In this document: positions 11,159-25,412 of the stretch, in pieces
Layout of the letters: each line of letters begins with the position of its first letter
How positions within the stretch are numbered: position 1 is the stretch's first letter
Source: Pseudomonas frederiksbergensis
GTDB taxonomy: Bacteria > Pseudomonadota > Gammaproteobacteria > Pseudomonadales > Pseudomonadaceae
DNA: 64,000 nt
Direction: 5' to 3'
NCBI RefSeq assembly: GCF_900105495.1
Contig: NZ_FNTF01000002.1
Span: 5,720,001-5,784,000 of the forward strand
The notes under the pieces: model-generated
What the model was told of the DNA's origin: nothing
The model's input: only the letters and a program-made list of their open reading frames with translations
The model's database searches: none
Made by a program: the position numbers and the translations under genes

Positions 11159-11248
11159 TGTGGGAGTGAGCCTGCTCGCGATAGCGGTGTATCAGTCAAC
11201 GCCCTTGTTGACTGATACACCGCTATCGCGAGCAGGCTCACTCCCACA
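11159..11248. repeat. REPIN, perfect 41-bp arms
   Basis: Two REP units (TGTGGGAGTGAGCCTGC and its complement) in inverted orientation. The arms are 41 bases and perfectly complementary around an eight-base loop. It lies between the convergent ribH2-like and astE genes and can form a very stable hairpin at the ends of both mRNAs. Confidence 0.95.
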
Positions 11249-11277
11249 TGGGTTTTATGTCGAGCCTGATATCGCGG

Positions 11278-12288
11278 TCAGGCGAGGTTTTCGTCGGTGG
11301 TTGGCACAACCAAGATGCCGGCGCGCAGGCCGTTCTTGACCCTAGGGTTAGGGAAGATGATGCGGGCCCCCTCCTCCTCAATGACCCACCGGGTCTGGGC
11401 GATGTCTTCGGCCAGCAGGTAACCCACTTCCAACTCTGAAAAGTTCTCGATGTCCGCTGGCAGGTTCAAGCGGAAGCTATCGCTGTGCTTGATGATTTCT
11501 CGCGCCACGCTAAACAGCTGCAAACCGTCCAGCGCCTCTTCGGTCTGGGCCGGCTCGTTGCCTTCGATAATCTGTTTGAGGCGGGTTTCCAGCAGGTCGA
11601 CGTTGACCCCGTCGTTCTGCCCGAATGGCCGCGCCTTGCCCAGTTCAAGGGTAAAAGCCTCGGCACCGAGTTTGTCGTAAGTGTAGGAGCTGAAAACGAT
11701 GGATGGCTTGTTTTGCAGCAGCACCGCTTCCATGCCGGCAGCCCGCAGACGCGCCAGTTCCAGGCGCGAATGCTGACGACCTTCTTTCCAGGGGTACAGC
11801 GCGAACTGTTCGATTTTCGAGCCACGAATGGCCGTGTGCAGGTCGTAGTGCAAACGGTTGCGATCCGGCAGACTGAAGAAACTCGCCGCCAGCCGCTCCA
11901 GTTCACACGCGCGCAGGGCTTCGGAGCCGCTGCTTTGTTCGTGACGGCCGTTGAACAGCCGATTGACGTCCTGCTCGACGAAACGCTCGCCTTTGCGAAT
12001 CGCTTCCGGGTTGCCGAACAGGAACAGAATACGTGCGCGGGGCTTGAGATCGCCGCGGGCAATATCGTGCAACAGGCGATCGAGCAACTCGATCGGCGCT
12101 GTTTCATTGCCATGGATGCCGGCCGACAGCAGCAGGTCCAGGCCGTTGTCGCGGGCTTCAGGTGGCCGGACTTCCAGCGCACCTTCGCTCAACCAGCGCA
12201 TACGCACGCCTTCGACAGTCAGTTGAGTCTTCTCCGCCGGTTCGCGGCCGGCGAGGGTCAGTTCAAGTAATTTGCCGAGGGCGAGCAT
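11278..12288 (-). CDS. astE: succinylglutamate desuccinylase
   Basis: 336-residue zinc hydrolase catalysing the last step of arginine succinyltransferase (AST) catabolism: N-succinylglutamate to glutamate plus succinate. Zinc ligands H59 and E62 (GIHGNE) and H151 (DLHTAIR) are present, and a catalytic Glu lies in the C-terminal region. It is the last gene of the aru/ast operon, 12 bases after the small His-rich gene. Also called aruE in P. aeruginosa. Confidence 0.95.
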   Translation of the reverse strand: MLALGKLLELTLAGREPAEKTQLTVEGVRMRWLSEGALEVRPPEARDNGLDLLLSAGIHGNETAPIELLDRLLHDIARGDLKPRARILFLFGNPEAIRKGERFVEQDVNRLFNGRHEQSSGSEALRACELERLAASFFSLPDRNRLHYDLHTAIRGSKIEQFALYPWKEGRQHSRLELARLRAAGMEAVLLQNKPSIVFSSYTYDKLGAEAFTLELGKARPFGQNDGVNVDLLETRLKQIIEGNEPAQTEEALDGLQLFSVAREIIKHSDSFRLNLPADIENFSELEVGYLLAEDIAQTRWVIEEEGARIIFPNPRVKNGLRAGILVVPTTDENLA

Positions 12289-12300
12289 AGAGCGGTTTCC

Positions 12301-12588
12301 TTAGTGGTCGTGCTGGCAATCCGGGCCGTGCACGTGGTCTTCGTCACCGACTTCAGCCGGCTCCATTTCCAGTTGCAGACTTACCAGATTAGTCGCCAAT
12401 GGGCGTAGCAGCAGGTTTGCGTATTCGGCGTCACCTTCTTCCACATCCACGCCGATCAGCAGTTGGCCGCGGCCGTCTTGCTGAATCCACAGCTCTTTGC
12501 CTTGCCACATGACCGCGACGCGGGTGCAGGAGGTTTCCAGTTGCGTGCCGTCGGTGTCTTCAAGGATCAGCTGCAGGGTATCGCTCAT
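12301..12588 (-). CDS. conserved small protein of the aru operon, His-rich tail
   Basis: 95 residues, in the place of P. aeruginosa PA0900 between aruB and aruE. The body is a compact beta-rich acidic domain. The C-terminus HVHGPDCQHDH has four His and one Cys and looks like a metal-binding tail, possibly delivering zinc to the adjacent zinc enzyme AstE (inference). I recall homologues having been labelled topoisomerase II; nothing in the sequence supports that. Confidence 0.85.
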   Translation of the reverse strand: MSDTLQLILEDTDGTQLETSCTRVAVMWQGKELWIQQDGRGQLLIGVDVEEGDAEYANLLLRPLATNLVSLQLEMEPAEVGDEDHVHGPDCQHDH

Positions 12589-12609
12589 GTTTTTTTACGC
12601 TCTCAACGT

Positions 12610-13956
12610 TCAATTGATCTGGAATGGATAAACCGCGCCCAGTTTAAGGATTTGCGTCAGTTCATCCAGTGCCGTCCGGCACTCAAGCAGCAACTGCGGG
12701 TCCGCGAGATCGTTTTCGGTCATGCGGTCGCGGTAGTGCTTGTCGACCCACTCGGTCAGCGTGCCGTACAACGGTGCCGTCATGATAACCCCTGGGTTGA
12801 CGGCCGCCAGTTCGGTTTCGTTGAGCGCGACGCGCAGTCGCAGGCAAGCCGGGCCGCCGCCGTTCTGCATGCTTTGCTTCAAATCGAACACTTTCACTTC
12901 GCGGATCAGGCCACCGGAGCTGGTCAAACCTTGCAGGTACTGCCAGACACGCTCGTTGCCACGGCACTCTTCCGGCACGATCAACAGCATCGAGCCATCA
13001 GGACGCGACAGCAGTTGGCTATTGAACAGGTAGGAACGAACGGCGTCTTCCACGGTTACCGCGGAGCGCGGTACGCAGACCGATTGAAATTTCCCACCGA
13101 CTTTGGCGAGTTTGCTCTGCAATTCGGCCAGCATCTGCTCGGTGTCGAGGAACGCGTCCTCGTGATAGAACAGCACCTCGCCATTACCCACCGCGATCAC
13201 ATCGTTGTGGAATACGCCCTGATCGATCACCGAAGGGTTCTGCTGAGCGTAGACCACGCCGTCATCGCTCAAGCCGTGCAAGCGGGCAACCGCCTGGGAG
13301 GCTTCGAGGGTCTGGCGGGCCGGGTATTTTTGCGGTGCCGGGTAACGAGTGTCGAACGCGCTACGACCGAACACGAAGAACTCGACGCCCGCCTCGCCGT
13401 ATTCACGGCAGAAACGGGTGTGGTTGGCTGCCCCTTCGTCCCCGAACTGCGCCACGGCTGGCAATGCAGCGTGGTGCGCGAAGTGTTTCTGGTCAGCGAA
13501 CATCGCCGCCAGCACGCGACTGGTGGTCGGGTGTTCGATGCTGCGGTGATATTTGCAGTTCAGGTTGGCCGCGGTGAAATGCACACGGCCATCCGCGGTG
13601 TCGGCGCTCGGGCTGACAGTGGCGGCGTTGGCCACCCACATGCTCGACGCCGAGCAACTGGCCACCAGCAACGGCATCGCATCTTTAGCCGCCTGTTCGA
13701 TCACCTGAGCGTCGGTGCCGCTGAAACCCAGACGACGCAGGGCTGCTACATCCGGGCGCTCCTGTGGTGCCAGCACGCCCTGTTGAAAGCCCATTTCCAT
13801 CAGCGATTTCATCTTCGCCAGGCCTTGCAGCGCGGCTTCCTTCGGGTTCGAAGACTGCTGGCTGTTGCTCTGGGACGCGACGTTGCCGTAGGACAAACCG
13901 CCGTAGTTATGGGTCGGCCCCACTAGACCGTCAAAATTGACTTCATAGGATTTCAT
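12610..13956 (-). CDS. astB: N-succinylarginine dihydrolase
   Basis: 448 residues; hydrolyses N2-succinylarginine to N2-succinylornithine, two ammonia and CO2. It has the amidinotransferase-like fold. The N-terminus [16 protein letters not shown] is diagnostic. The catalytic Cys is in [11 protein letters not shown] near residue 365, and the His and Glu motifs ([30 protein letters not shown]) are present. Third enzyme-coding position from the 3' end of the aru operon. Separated from astD upstream by a REPIN. P. aeruginosa name aruB. Confidence 0.96.
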   Translation of the reverse strand: MKSYEVNFDGLVGPTHNYGGLSYGNVASQSNSQQSSNPKEAALQGLAKMKSLMEMGFQQGVLAPQERPDVAALRRLGFSGTDAQVIEQAAKDAMPLLVASCSASSMWVANAATVSPSADTADGRVHFTAANLNCKYHRSIEHPTTSRVLAAMFADQKHFAHHAALPAVAQFGDEGAANHTRFCREYGEAGVEFFVFGRSAFDTRYPAPQKYPARQTLEASQAVARLHGLSDDGVVYAQQNPSVIDQGVFHNDVIAVGNGEVLFYHEDAFLDTEQMLAELQSKLAKVGGKFQSVCVPRSAVTVEDAVRSYLFNSQLLSRPDGSMLLIVPEECRGNERVWQYLQGLTSSGGLIREVKVFDLKQSMQNGGGPACLRLRVALNETELAAVNPGVIMTAPLYGTLTEWVDKHYRDRMTENDLADPQLLLECRTALDELTQILKLGAVYPFQIN

Positions 13957-14019
13957 CAGCGAGGCTCCACGAGAATCTGTTGTTATGGCTTCAGTAACTA
14001 TTCAGTAAGACCGCGGCGC

Positions 14020-14117
14020 GGCCATCGCCAGCAGGCTGGCTCCCACAGGTTCGGTGGGGTTCACACATTTTGTGTGTGACCCAATCACTGTGGGAGCCAG
14101 CTTGCTGGCGATGGCGC
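14020..14117. repeat. REPIN inside the aru operon (astD/astB)
   Basis: Inverted REP units GCCATCGCCAGCAGGCTGGC and its near complement, with an inner GTTCACACA/TGTGTGTGAC hairpin. It begins two bases after the astD stop, between co-directional astD and astB. Confidence 0.9.
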
Positions 14118-14118
14118 A

Positions 14119-16610
<2,492 letters not shown>

Positions 16611-16685
16611 GCTATCTCCTCAAACGGGCCGCTTGCGCCACCCGTGAAACTCGCTGCTTTTACTAAGCATTCTTCAAAGCAGGCG

Positions 16686-17705
16686 TTAAACCGCCACCAG
16701 GCGCACGCTGGCACCTTCACCGACGCCCAAGGCTTCGGCCGCTTCAAGGTCCAGGGTCACGGGCTTGCCCGGCGCGTAATCGAGCTCAAGCAAAACGGCG
16801 CGATAATCCTGCAACTGGGCGTTGGCCACCAGGTACTGACGACCGACACCTTTGACCGGTTCGCCGATTTTCACCGGGACTACCCGGCTCTGGGCGATCG
16901 AACGGATCCCCGAGACACGGGCGTGCAAGGTCGGCCCGCCGTCGAAAATGTCGATGTAGTGATCGGTCTCGAAGCCTTCACGCATCAGGATGTCGAAGGT
17001 GATCTGCGCCCGTGGGTGCACCTGGCCCATCGCCTCTTGAGCAGAGTCCGGCAGCAGCGGCACGTAGATCGGGTAATGCGGCATCAATTCGGCCAGGAAC
17101 GTCCGGCTCTTCAGACCGCACAGACGCTCTGCTTCGGCGTAGTTGAGGTCGAAGAAGTTGCGACCGATGGCATCCCAGAACGGCGAATCGCCGTTTTCAT
17201 CGCTGTAACCGACGATCTCGGTCACCACGGAATCGGCAAAACGCTCCGGATGGCTGGCAACGAACAGCAAGCGCCCCCGGGAGTTGAGTTCCGACCAGGC
17301 CGAACCCACCAGTTCCGGCAGTACGTAGAAACTGGTCAGCAAGCTGTTGCCGGTCAGGTCGTGGCACTGGGAGAGGACGTGGATCTTGTTATGAATCTTC
17401 AGCTCGCGAGAGGCGTGCACAAAGGTTTCATTACGGAAGCTGTAGAACGGCTCGGAATAACCGGCCGACGCAACGATGGCCGAGCAACCCACCAGTTTGC
17501 CAGTGGCGGTGTCTTCGAGGACGAAGAAATAGCTCTCTTCACCGTTGAAACTCACTTCGGCGGCAAACGAGGCTTCGCTTGCCGCGATCTTGTCGCTCAG
17601 GCGTTCAACGTCATCCGGCAAGGAAGTGACACCAATCGGGCTGTCCGCAGCCAGACGCTGTACCTCGCCCAGATCAGCCATTTGCGCGGGGCGCATCACC
17701 AGCAT
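16686..17705 (-). CDS. aruF: arginine/ornithine N-succinyltransferase, alpha subunit
   Basis: 339 residues, paralogue of the next gene, AstA family. N-terminus MLVMRPAQMADLGEVQ, SPFWDAIGRNFFDL and FDGGPTLHA are the conserved parts. Alpha assignment follows gene order (first of the pair in P. aeruginosa aruCFGDBE). Separated from aruC by 229 bases that hold a REPIN. Confidence 0.95.
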   Translation of the reverse strand: MLVMRPAQMADLGEVQRLAADSPIGVTSLPDDVERLSDKIAASEASFAAEVSFNGEESYFFVLEDTATGKLVGCSAIVASAGYSEPFYSFRNETFVHASRELKIHNKIHVLSQCHDLTGNSLLTSFYVLPELVGSAWSELNSRGRLLFVASHPERFADSVVTEIVGYSDENGDSPFWDAIGRNFFDLNYAEAERLCGLKSRTFLAELMPHYPIYVPLLPDSAQEAMGQVHPRAQITFDILMREGFETDHYIDIFDGGPTLHARVSGIRSIAQSRVVPVKIGEPVKGVGRQYLVANAQLQDYRAVLLELDYAPGKPVTLDLEAAEALGVGEGASVRLVAV

Positions 17706-17778
17706 GGTGTCACTCCTTAATCTCAGAACTTACAGAAGAAAAAAACCCGGGCCATCCCTGAAACAACTCAGAGTCAAC

Positions 17779-17868
17779 TGTGGGAGCTAGCCTGCTAGCG
17801 ATATCGTCCTGTCAGGCAACAATGATGTTGGCTATCAGGCCCTCATCGCTAGCAGGCTAGCTCCCACA
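17779..17868. repeat. REPIN inside the aru operon (aruC/aruF)
   Basis: TGTGGGAGCTAGCCTGCTAGCGAT and its complement in inverted orientation. Lies in the transcribed spacer between aruC and aruF, so the hairpin is in the operon mRNA and may affect stability or relative expression. Confidence 0.92.
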
Positions 17869-17934
17869 CATTTGATCCAGCCCGAAACAAAAATCTGGAT
17901 CGACGCCTGAAAATGTCAGGCGTCAAAGGGTCTA

Positions 17935-19301
<1,367 letters not shown>

Positions 19302-19443
19302 TATAGCGTCGCAAAGGCGCAGTTTAAACTGCCGGCACAGGTTATAGGCAGGGTTGTCGAGCGGTGCGGTAAATATGTACCGCACGGAACCGATCATCGT
19401 CTGTTTTGCTGGCGGCTCATTCAAAACGCTAAGGGAATAGCGC

Positions 19444-22400
19444 ATGAGCCGATACGAGAACGATCGTCTTTCCACTACGGGAAACAGCGAATCCGCTACG
19501 CAACCGGACGATCACTACCATCACCTGTTCAACAACCTGCCAGCCTGGGTATTAGAAGCATCGTCCAGTACACACAGCGCCCTCAAGAACGCCACGTCTA
19601 TGAGCCAGGACTGGATTGGCACCGCAACACCGTTGCAGCACCAGTCGCTGAAAAAGCTCAGCCATGAACACTGGACCCATCGAAATCGTCTGGACTCAAT
19701 GCTGTCGAACCTGCAAAGCGCACAAGCCTTTGCCGAACCGCTGCTGAGCGACGCCCTGAAAACCCGGTTTGACTTGGATCTGGACGTCAAAACCACCTTC
19801 CTGCGCCTGTACATCCCTCAAACCGTGCCGCTTCTCGGAATCAAGACTGGCGCGGCGCGCACCTGGACTGTGTCGATGCTCGACGCCGTCCTGCATAACT
19901 TTCAGGAATCGGAAACTGCGGCAGGGGCTTACGAACCGGCCTCGACGTTTATCACCCAACCTTCGCCCACAGGGCAGTTCGATACGCTGCCGGCGATCAA
20001 GCAAAAGCTCACTATCCCGGCCTTTACCCGGTTATGCCGGGAACTGGATATCGGCGCCCGGTACACCGCTTACCTCAAGGACAATCTGGGGCTGTCCAAC
20101 CCTGTAGCGGGCGCGGTAATGAAATCAAAGGTGATCGGCTCGCACAAAACAGCACTCAAAACTGCGCTGCAGATAGCGCAAATCCGAAAGGACATCCCAG
20201 CGGATGCCTATCTCTCGATCCAGCGCATTCTGGAAGGGCGTTCGGGTGCTCGACTGGGTGGGCAGCCGCTGTATGGTCACGACCTGACAATGATGTCCTC
20301 CTCGCTGACCGGTATTGTCATTTTCGCGGCGAGCCTGGAGCGCGCACGCTCGGCAACACGGATCATCGCCTACATTCCCGATGATCCAGAGCATCCTCTC
20401 AAGGAATATCCAGACACATTGGCGTTCATGGCCGAACTGACCCGCAAACTGCACTCGCCCGCTTATCAAACGTTTTTCAGTCGCTTCGTCGACCACAAGG
20501 AAAGAGGACACTTTTTCGCGGACCTTAACCGTCGCCTCCAGAGCGTGACCTGGCATCAACACCGATATGGCGACCCACTGCCGAGCTGGCGCGAAACGCC
20601 CATCGACAAGTCTGATTTGCGATTTTCGGCGATCCCGTTCAGAGCGGATCTGTGGAACCATCTCTATCAGCGACAGCTCAACAAGATCCTCAACGATGCA
20701 AGCACAATCGCCGTCTCCACCGCCTCTGTAGACAGTGACGCGCGCTGGGCCTTGTGGAATACCTTGAGCAAAGTCGCCTCGACGATCCTTGAAATCGCGA
20801 CGTTCGTTGCCTTGCCTTTCGTCCCGTTTCTCGGCGAATTGATGCTCGGCTACATGGCCTACCAGTTACTCGACGAAACCTTCGAAGGCATAGTCGACCT
20901 GGCTGAAGGGCTGAAAAAAGAAGCGCTCGGGCATCTGGTGACGTTCGTCGAAACGGTGGTTCAGGTGGGGACATTTGCAGTGGGCGGCGCCATCGCTACC
21001 CGGACCCTCAGCCCTCTGCTCTCTCGTGAAGCCATTGCCCTTGTCGACCCACTCAAACCCGTCACAACACCCGACGGAAAAACCCGTTACTGGAAGCCGG
21101 ATCTCAAGCCTTACGAACAAGCACTCGTTTTGCCGGAAGGCGTAAAACCCGATCATCTCGGCCTCTATCAAAACGAAGGCAAGACGCTGCTGCCACTGGA
21201 GGGAAAACTGTATGCCGTGAAGCCCGACCGCGTGTCAGGCACGTTTCAGATTGAGCATCCGAACCGAACTGATGCTTATCAGCCACCTCTGCGGCATAAC
21301 AACCACGGCGCCTGGCATACAGAACTGGAGCAACCGCTGAATTGGGACCGGGAAAAGGTCATGCGCCGCCTCGGCCATAACGTCGAGTCGTTCACCAATG
21401 CCGAGCGCGAACGGATCCTGAGGGTCAGCGGTTACCACGACGACGTCATGCGCGAAATGCATGTCGAACATTATCGTCCGCCTTCGCTGCTGACAGACAC
21501 GATCAAGCGCTTCAGGATCAATCGGGACATCGAAACCTTTATCGAACAGATCAGCAGCGACCAACCCGAGCGCTATCGCAAGGCCGATGTAACCCTGCAA
21601 CATCAACTGCTGAGCAGCTACGACTCGTGGCCCGTCGACACGCCAATGCCTGCACCGCAAAACCAAACGCAAGCCTTCAGAAAACAAACGGCCGAACTCG
21701 CCCGAAAGCACCACCAATCGCTGTTCGAGACCCGCTACCGCGCACAGGAAAAAACCGATGATCGGCACGTTCAGCGATTGCTCGACGATGTGAAGGGTTT
21801 GCCGACCGATGTCGCGCAAGAGTTGGTGAGCAATGCAACCGGGACCGAGTTACGCCTACTGCACAACGGTCGCACGCCCCCGCGGCTGAAGGAGGCAGCT
21901 CTGAAAGCCATGGAGGCCGTACGCGCAACCCGAGCCTGCGAAGGCCTTTATTCCGACGTTCTGGACAACACCGACACCCACCGACTGGCCTTGCAAAGCC
22001 TGAATTCACTGCCCGGTTTTCCCGCCGAACTGCGGATTGAAGTGAGGGATTACACCTATTACGGACTTGTGCGCGACAGCATTGGCCTGGCCGATGCGCC
22101 GATCCTGAAAACGCTGGTGCGCGCCGAAGACGGCACCTATCAGGTTTATCAAGACAGCGAATCGGTGCCCGGTGATTTTTATCAGGGTCTTTTTCAGGCG
22201 TTGTCACAGGCGCAGCGCAATGCGTTGAGCCCATCGATCACAAATGCCCTGGCACTCAAACTGCGCATCGCCGAACACGCATCAAACCAACCGGCACTTC
22301 GCAAGCTGTTCGCGAAAAATCCCAATCGAAAACCGTTCTATGATCCGACGACCATGCGCTTGCCTGGCGGCTCCGATGGATACCGGCGCATGCCCTCCCC

Positions 22401-24309
22401 GACGTCATCGCTCAACGAGCGTGTTCGCGAGGTTTACCCCAGCCTTACCGAGGAGGAACTCCGGTCTGTCGTTCAGCAGTTGCAAACGCATCCAGATGGC
22501 GCTCGCATAGAGATCTCACGTCTGGCCCGCGAGCTCTCGCGACTGCATCAGGAATTGAACACCTGGATAACTGACTCGCCCACTGTCCACCCGCAAACCC
22601 GAGCTCCGCTGAGCGAACTGGAACGACAGGCCGCTCGACACAATCGCAGACTGCTGGCTCAGGAAATCCAGCGCAGCTGGCGTCGACAATCAGAACGGGA
22701 CCTCGATGGCCCGAATGACACGCCGCGTTATGCGCTCAGATTTGCCGAGCCGATTCTTGGTGATCTACCCACGCTGACGGCCGATTTCTCCCACGTGTCG
22801 TCGCTAACCCTTGAAGGCAGTCGTGCTGTGCAGGGTGTCCCCGAGTTTCTTCAGCGTTTCACCAATTTGCGCCGACTCGATTTAAAACGCTTTTCCCTGA
22901 CCACCCTCCCAGAGGCCATTCCTCAGATGGCTAACCTGGATGCATTGGTGTTAAGCGACTGCGCAATCAGGTTCGATGCAGACAATTGGGCGAAACTGTC
23001 TTCATTGAACAAACTGGTCAAGCTGGACCTGTACCAGAACCCGTTCACTATGGTGCCCAGTGTCGAATCCATGCCTGAGCTTGTTTACCTGGACCTGAGC
23101 CGTACCGGCCTGACCGGCATTCCCGACAGCGTAGTTCGCCACCCCAAACTTGATACCGCCAAGCTGCTACACAACAAGATCAGTGAGCTGCCTGCGCAAT
23201 TGTTCGAAAGCCCGGTGTACACCAAGCGCGCAATACACCTGACGCACAATCCGCTTTCGGATAACGCCCGACAACTGATCAAGCATCACTACTTCAGCAG
23301 CTCATACGATTTGGGCATCTATGCCCCAGAGGCGGACATCAACCGAGTCAGGGCGCTGTACCCGAACCTGGAGGTCGAACAGGCGAGCGAGTTTGTCTAT
23401 GAATTGGCCGGCACTCTGGCTGACGGTCGGATCGAGCTGACACACCTTGAAGCGGAGTTGGCTCAACTGAGCAACGACCTGGCGGCATGGACTTCCGACC
23501 TTCCGGCCCAACACCCGTTGACGGGTGAACCGTTCACCGCTCAACAACAGCTTGTCGAACATATGAACCGCGACCAGTTCAAACAGACGCTGGAGCAGTG
23601 CTGGCGGCATGAAAGCGAAGTGGATGATTTCAATGAGGCGTTGGAGCCCACCTATGAACTCTTTTTCGAGTCCGACATTAACGGCGAGCTGCCGACCCTG
23701 AACGCCGACTTCAGTCATGTGACATCGCTGGAGTTGCGCAGCGTCGACGGAGTGACCCGCATCGGGCATTTTCTGGAGTCGTTCACCCACCTCAAAAGCC
23801 TGCGACTGCGCGACTGTAATCTGGGCAACATTCCCGATGCGGTGTTCAAGATGGGTCAACTGCGGTCGCTGTCACTTCCGGAGTGCCGCGTCAGACTGTC
23901 AGCGGAATCAGCCAGTGCGCTGGCGGGTATGGAACAGCTCGATTATCTCGATCTGGCCCACAACCCCCTGGGGCAAACGCCAGACCTGAGCCAGATGACG
24001 GAGCTCGCTACCGTACTGCTGAATGACACCGGCATCACCGAAATACCGCCCGGCCTGCTGCAAATGGCAGAACTGGACTGGGCCGACCTCAGTGGCAACG
24101 CCATTACCGAAGTCCCCAGCGACGTGATGGAACTGCCGGCGGAAGTCGCTGAAAACATCAGTTTTCGAGGTAATCGATTCTCCGAAGAGAGCCTGGTACG
24201 GCTGATCGGTTACTTCGAACGGACGGGCATAGACTTTGGTGTGGAAGAAGTGATCAATCGAGGAGAAATGGAGGTCTCGACGTCTGAAGGCTCGGAAACA
24301 GAGGAGTAA
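19444..24309 (+). CDS. giant leucine-rich-repeat protein with N-terminal toxin-like domain and duplicated C-terminal module
   Basis: 1621 residues. Residues about 1-420 are helical. A hydrophobic stretch (about 445-520, with FVALPFVPFLGELMLG and FAVGGAIATRT) resembles the putative membrane-interacting part of pseudomonad dermonecrotic-toxin-like (DUF6543-type) LRR proteins; that domain name is from memory. Residues about 985-1290 and 1297-1605 are two copies of one module: a helical linker (VREVYPSL.../VRALYPNL...), a WITDSP/WTSDLP helix, a QRSWRRQSE/EQCWRHESE helix, LPTLxADFSHVxSL, then five to six LRRs (LxxLxLxxNPL). It ends in an acidic tail with no NEL-type E3 ligase domain. No signal peptide. 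A weak TAAGGGA precedes the ATG. It may be an effector or toxin; function unproven. Confidence 0.85.
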   Translation: MSRYENDRLSTTGNSESATQPDDHYHHLFNNLPAWVLEASSSTHSALKNATSMSQDWIGTATPLQHQSLKKLSHEHWTHRNRLDSMLSNLQSAQAFAEPLLSDALKTRFDLDLDVKTTFLRLYIPQTVPLLGIKTGAARTWTVSMLDAVLHNFQESETAAGAYEPASTFITQPSPTGQFDTLPAIKQKLTIPAFTRLCRELDIGARYTAYLKDNLGLSNPVAGAVMKSKVIGSHKTALKTALQIAQIRKDIPADAYLSIQRILEGRSGARLGGQPLYGHDLTMMSSSLTGIVIFAASLERARSATRIIAYIPDDPEHPLKEYPDTLAFMAELTRKLHSPAYQTFFSRFVDHKERGHFFADLNRRLQSVTWHQHRYGDPLPSWRETPIDKSDLRFSAIPFRADLWNHLYQRQLNKILNDASTIAVSTASVDSDARWALWNTLSKVASTILEIATFVALPFVPFLGELMLGYMAYQLLDETFEGIVDLAEGLKKEALGHLVTFVETVVQVGTFAVGGAIATRTLSPLLSREAIALVDPLKPVTTPDGKTRYWKPDLKPYEQALVLPEGVKPDHLGLYQNEGKTLLPLEGKLYAVKPDRVSGTFQIEHPNRTDAYQPPLRHNNHGAWHTELEQPLNWDREKVMRRLGHNVESFTNAERERILRVSGYHDDVMREMHVEHYRPPSLLTDTIKRFRINRDIETFIEQISSDQPERYRKADVTLQHQLLSSYDSWPVDTPMPAPQNQTQAFRKQTAELARKHHQSLFETRYRAQEKTDDRHVQRLLDDVKGLPTDVAQELVSNATGTELRLLHNGRTPPRLKEAALKAMEAVRATRACEGLYSDVLDNTDTHRLALQSLNSLPGFPAELRIEVRDYTYYGLVRDSIGLADAPILKTLVRAEDGTYQVYQDSESVPGDFYQGLFQALSQAQRNALSPSITNALALKLRIAEHASNQPALRKLFAKNPNRKPFYDPTTMRLPGGSDGYRRMPSPTSSLNERVREVYPSLTEEELRSVVQQLQTHPDGARIEISRLARELSRLHQELNTWITDSPTVHPQTRAPLSELERQAARHNRRLLAQEIQRSWRRQSERDLDGPNDTPRYALRFAEPILGDLPTLTADFSHVSSLTLEGSRAVQGVPEFLQRFTNLRRLDLKRFSLTTLPEAIPQMANLDALVLSDCAIRFDADNWAKLSSLNKLVKLDLYQNPFTMVPSVESMPELVYLDLSRTGLTGIPDSVVRHPKLDTAKLLHNKISELPAQLFESPVYTKRAIHLTHNPLSDNARQLIKHHYFSSSYDLGIYAPEADINRVRALYPNLEVEQASEFVYELAGTLADGRIELTHLEAELAQLSNDLAAWTSDLPAQHPLTGEPFTAQQQLVEHMNRDQFKQTLEQCWRHESEVDDFNEALEPTYELFFESDINGELPTLNADFSHVTSLELRSVDGVTRIGHFLESFTHLKSLRLRDCNLGNIPDAVFKMGQLRSLSLPECRVRLSAESASALAGMEQLDYLDLAHNPLGQTPDLSQMTELATVLLNDTGITEIPPGLLQMAELDWADLSGNAITEVPSDVMELPAEVAENISFRGNRFSEESLVRLIGYFERTGIDFGVEEVINRGEMEVSTSEGSETEE

Positions 24310-24339
24310 ACCAGCCTCGGCAGGTGACGTGTTGCCCGG

Positions 24340-25320
24340 TCACCCACGCTCCGAGGGCACCGACGACAATTCGAACGGGCTGCTGCTGCGCCGCTGGTTG
24401 CGATCTTCCCGCGGTGTGGCACCGAAGAAATTGCGGTAGGCGCTGGAGAAGTGCGGCCCCGAGGAGAAGCCACACGACAGGCCGATCTGGATGATCGATT
24501 TGCTGGTTTGCATCAACATCTGCCGGGCCTTGTTCAGGCGCAGTTCCAGGTAGTACTGGCTCGGCACACGATTGAGGTATTGCTTGAAGATTCGCTCGAG
24601 CTGCCGACGGGACACGCACACATGCTGGGCGATTTCGTCGGTGGTCAACGGCTCTTCGATGTTGGCTTCCATCAGCAGCACGGCTTGCGTGAGCTTCGGA
24701 TGGCTGGAACCGAGGCGGTTCTGCAGCGGAATGCGCTGGCGTTCGCCACCCTCGCGGATGCGTTCGACCACCAACTCTTCGGATACCGCACCGGCCAGTT
24801 CGGCGCCGTGGTCGCGGGCCAGTACAGCCAACAGCAAATCGAGTACCGACATGCCGCCGCACGCGGTCAGGCGATCGCGATCCCAGTCGAACAGATGGCT
24901 GGTAGCAATGACTTTCGGGAAACGTTCGGTGAAATCGTCTTGCCAACGCCAATGCACGGCGGCGCGATAACCGTCGAGCAAACCCAGTTGCGCCAATGGG
25001 TAAACACCGGCAGACAACCCGCCGATTACACACCCGGCGCGCACCAGTTGTTTCAGCCCACTGCTGAGCGCCGGCGCGAGCGAGGTCGGCGGCTCGTCGG
25101 CGAGCAGGAACAGTTTCTGGAAGTTTTCGAGCTTGCCGGCCCACGGTTCACCGGGCAATTGCCAGGCGCCTTCGGTCGGCGGTTCGGCCTGCAAAAACGA
25201 CAGTTCGTAGACAACGTCAGGATGCACACGCTGGGCAACACGCAAGGCCTCCTCAGCCAGCGCAAGCGTCAGTGCTTTAGTGCTGGGCCAAATCAGGAAA
25301 CCAATTCGATGGGCAGTCAT
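24340..25320 (-). CDS. argR: arginine-responsive AraC-family regulator ArgR
   Basis: 326 residues. A GlxA-like class I amidotransferase-fold sensing domain (about 1-200) is followed by an AraC/XylS double helix-turn-helix (about 225-315; DEIAQHVCVSRRQLERIFKQ and IQIGLSCGFSSGPHFSSAYR). Pseudomonas ArgR is of this type, unlike the enterobacterial repressor. It activates aot and aru operons and represses biosynthetic genes in response to arginine. The start at 25320 (MTAHRIGFLIWP) matches family length; 47 upstream codons overlap the leader. Gene order after aotP matches P. aeruginosa; next to aruC there, it is here separated from it by the LRR gene. Confidence 0.93.
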   Translation of the reverse strand: MTAHRIGFLIWPSTKALTLALAEEALRVAQRVHPDVVYELSFLQAEPPTEGAWQLPGEPWAGKLENFQKLFLLADEPPTSLAPALSSGLKQLVRAGCVIGGLSAGVYPLAQLGLLDGYRAAVHWRWQDDFTERFPKVIATSHLFDWDRDRLTACGGMSVLDLLLAVLARDHGAELAGAVSEELVVERIREGGERQRIPLQNRLGSSHPKLTQAVLLMEANIEEPLTTDEIAQHVCVSRRQLERIFKQYLNRVPSQYYLELRLNKARQMLMQTSKSIIQIGLSCGFSSGPHFSSAYRNFFGATPREDRNQRRSSSPFELSSVPSERG

Positions 25321-25412
25321 GGCGGGCAATCCGAAACAAAGAACAGAATGAAGGCATGGGCCAAGGCTAGCCTGTAAATGAACACAAATCTTGAAACCGA
25401 TGGAGATCAAAT

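Noticed and set aside
12463..13926. 487-codon open frame opposite astB
   Set aside because: Shadow of astB, same reasoning; starts inside the neighbouring small gene.
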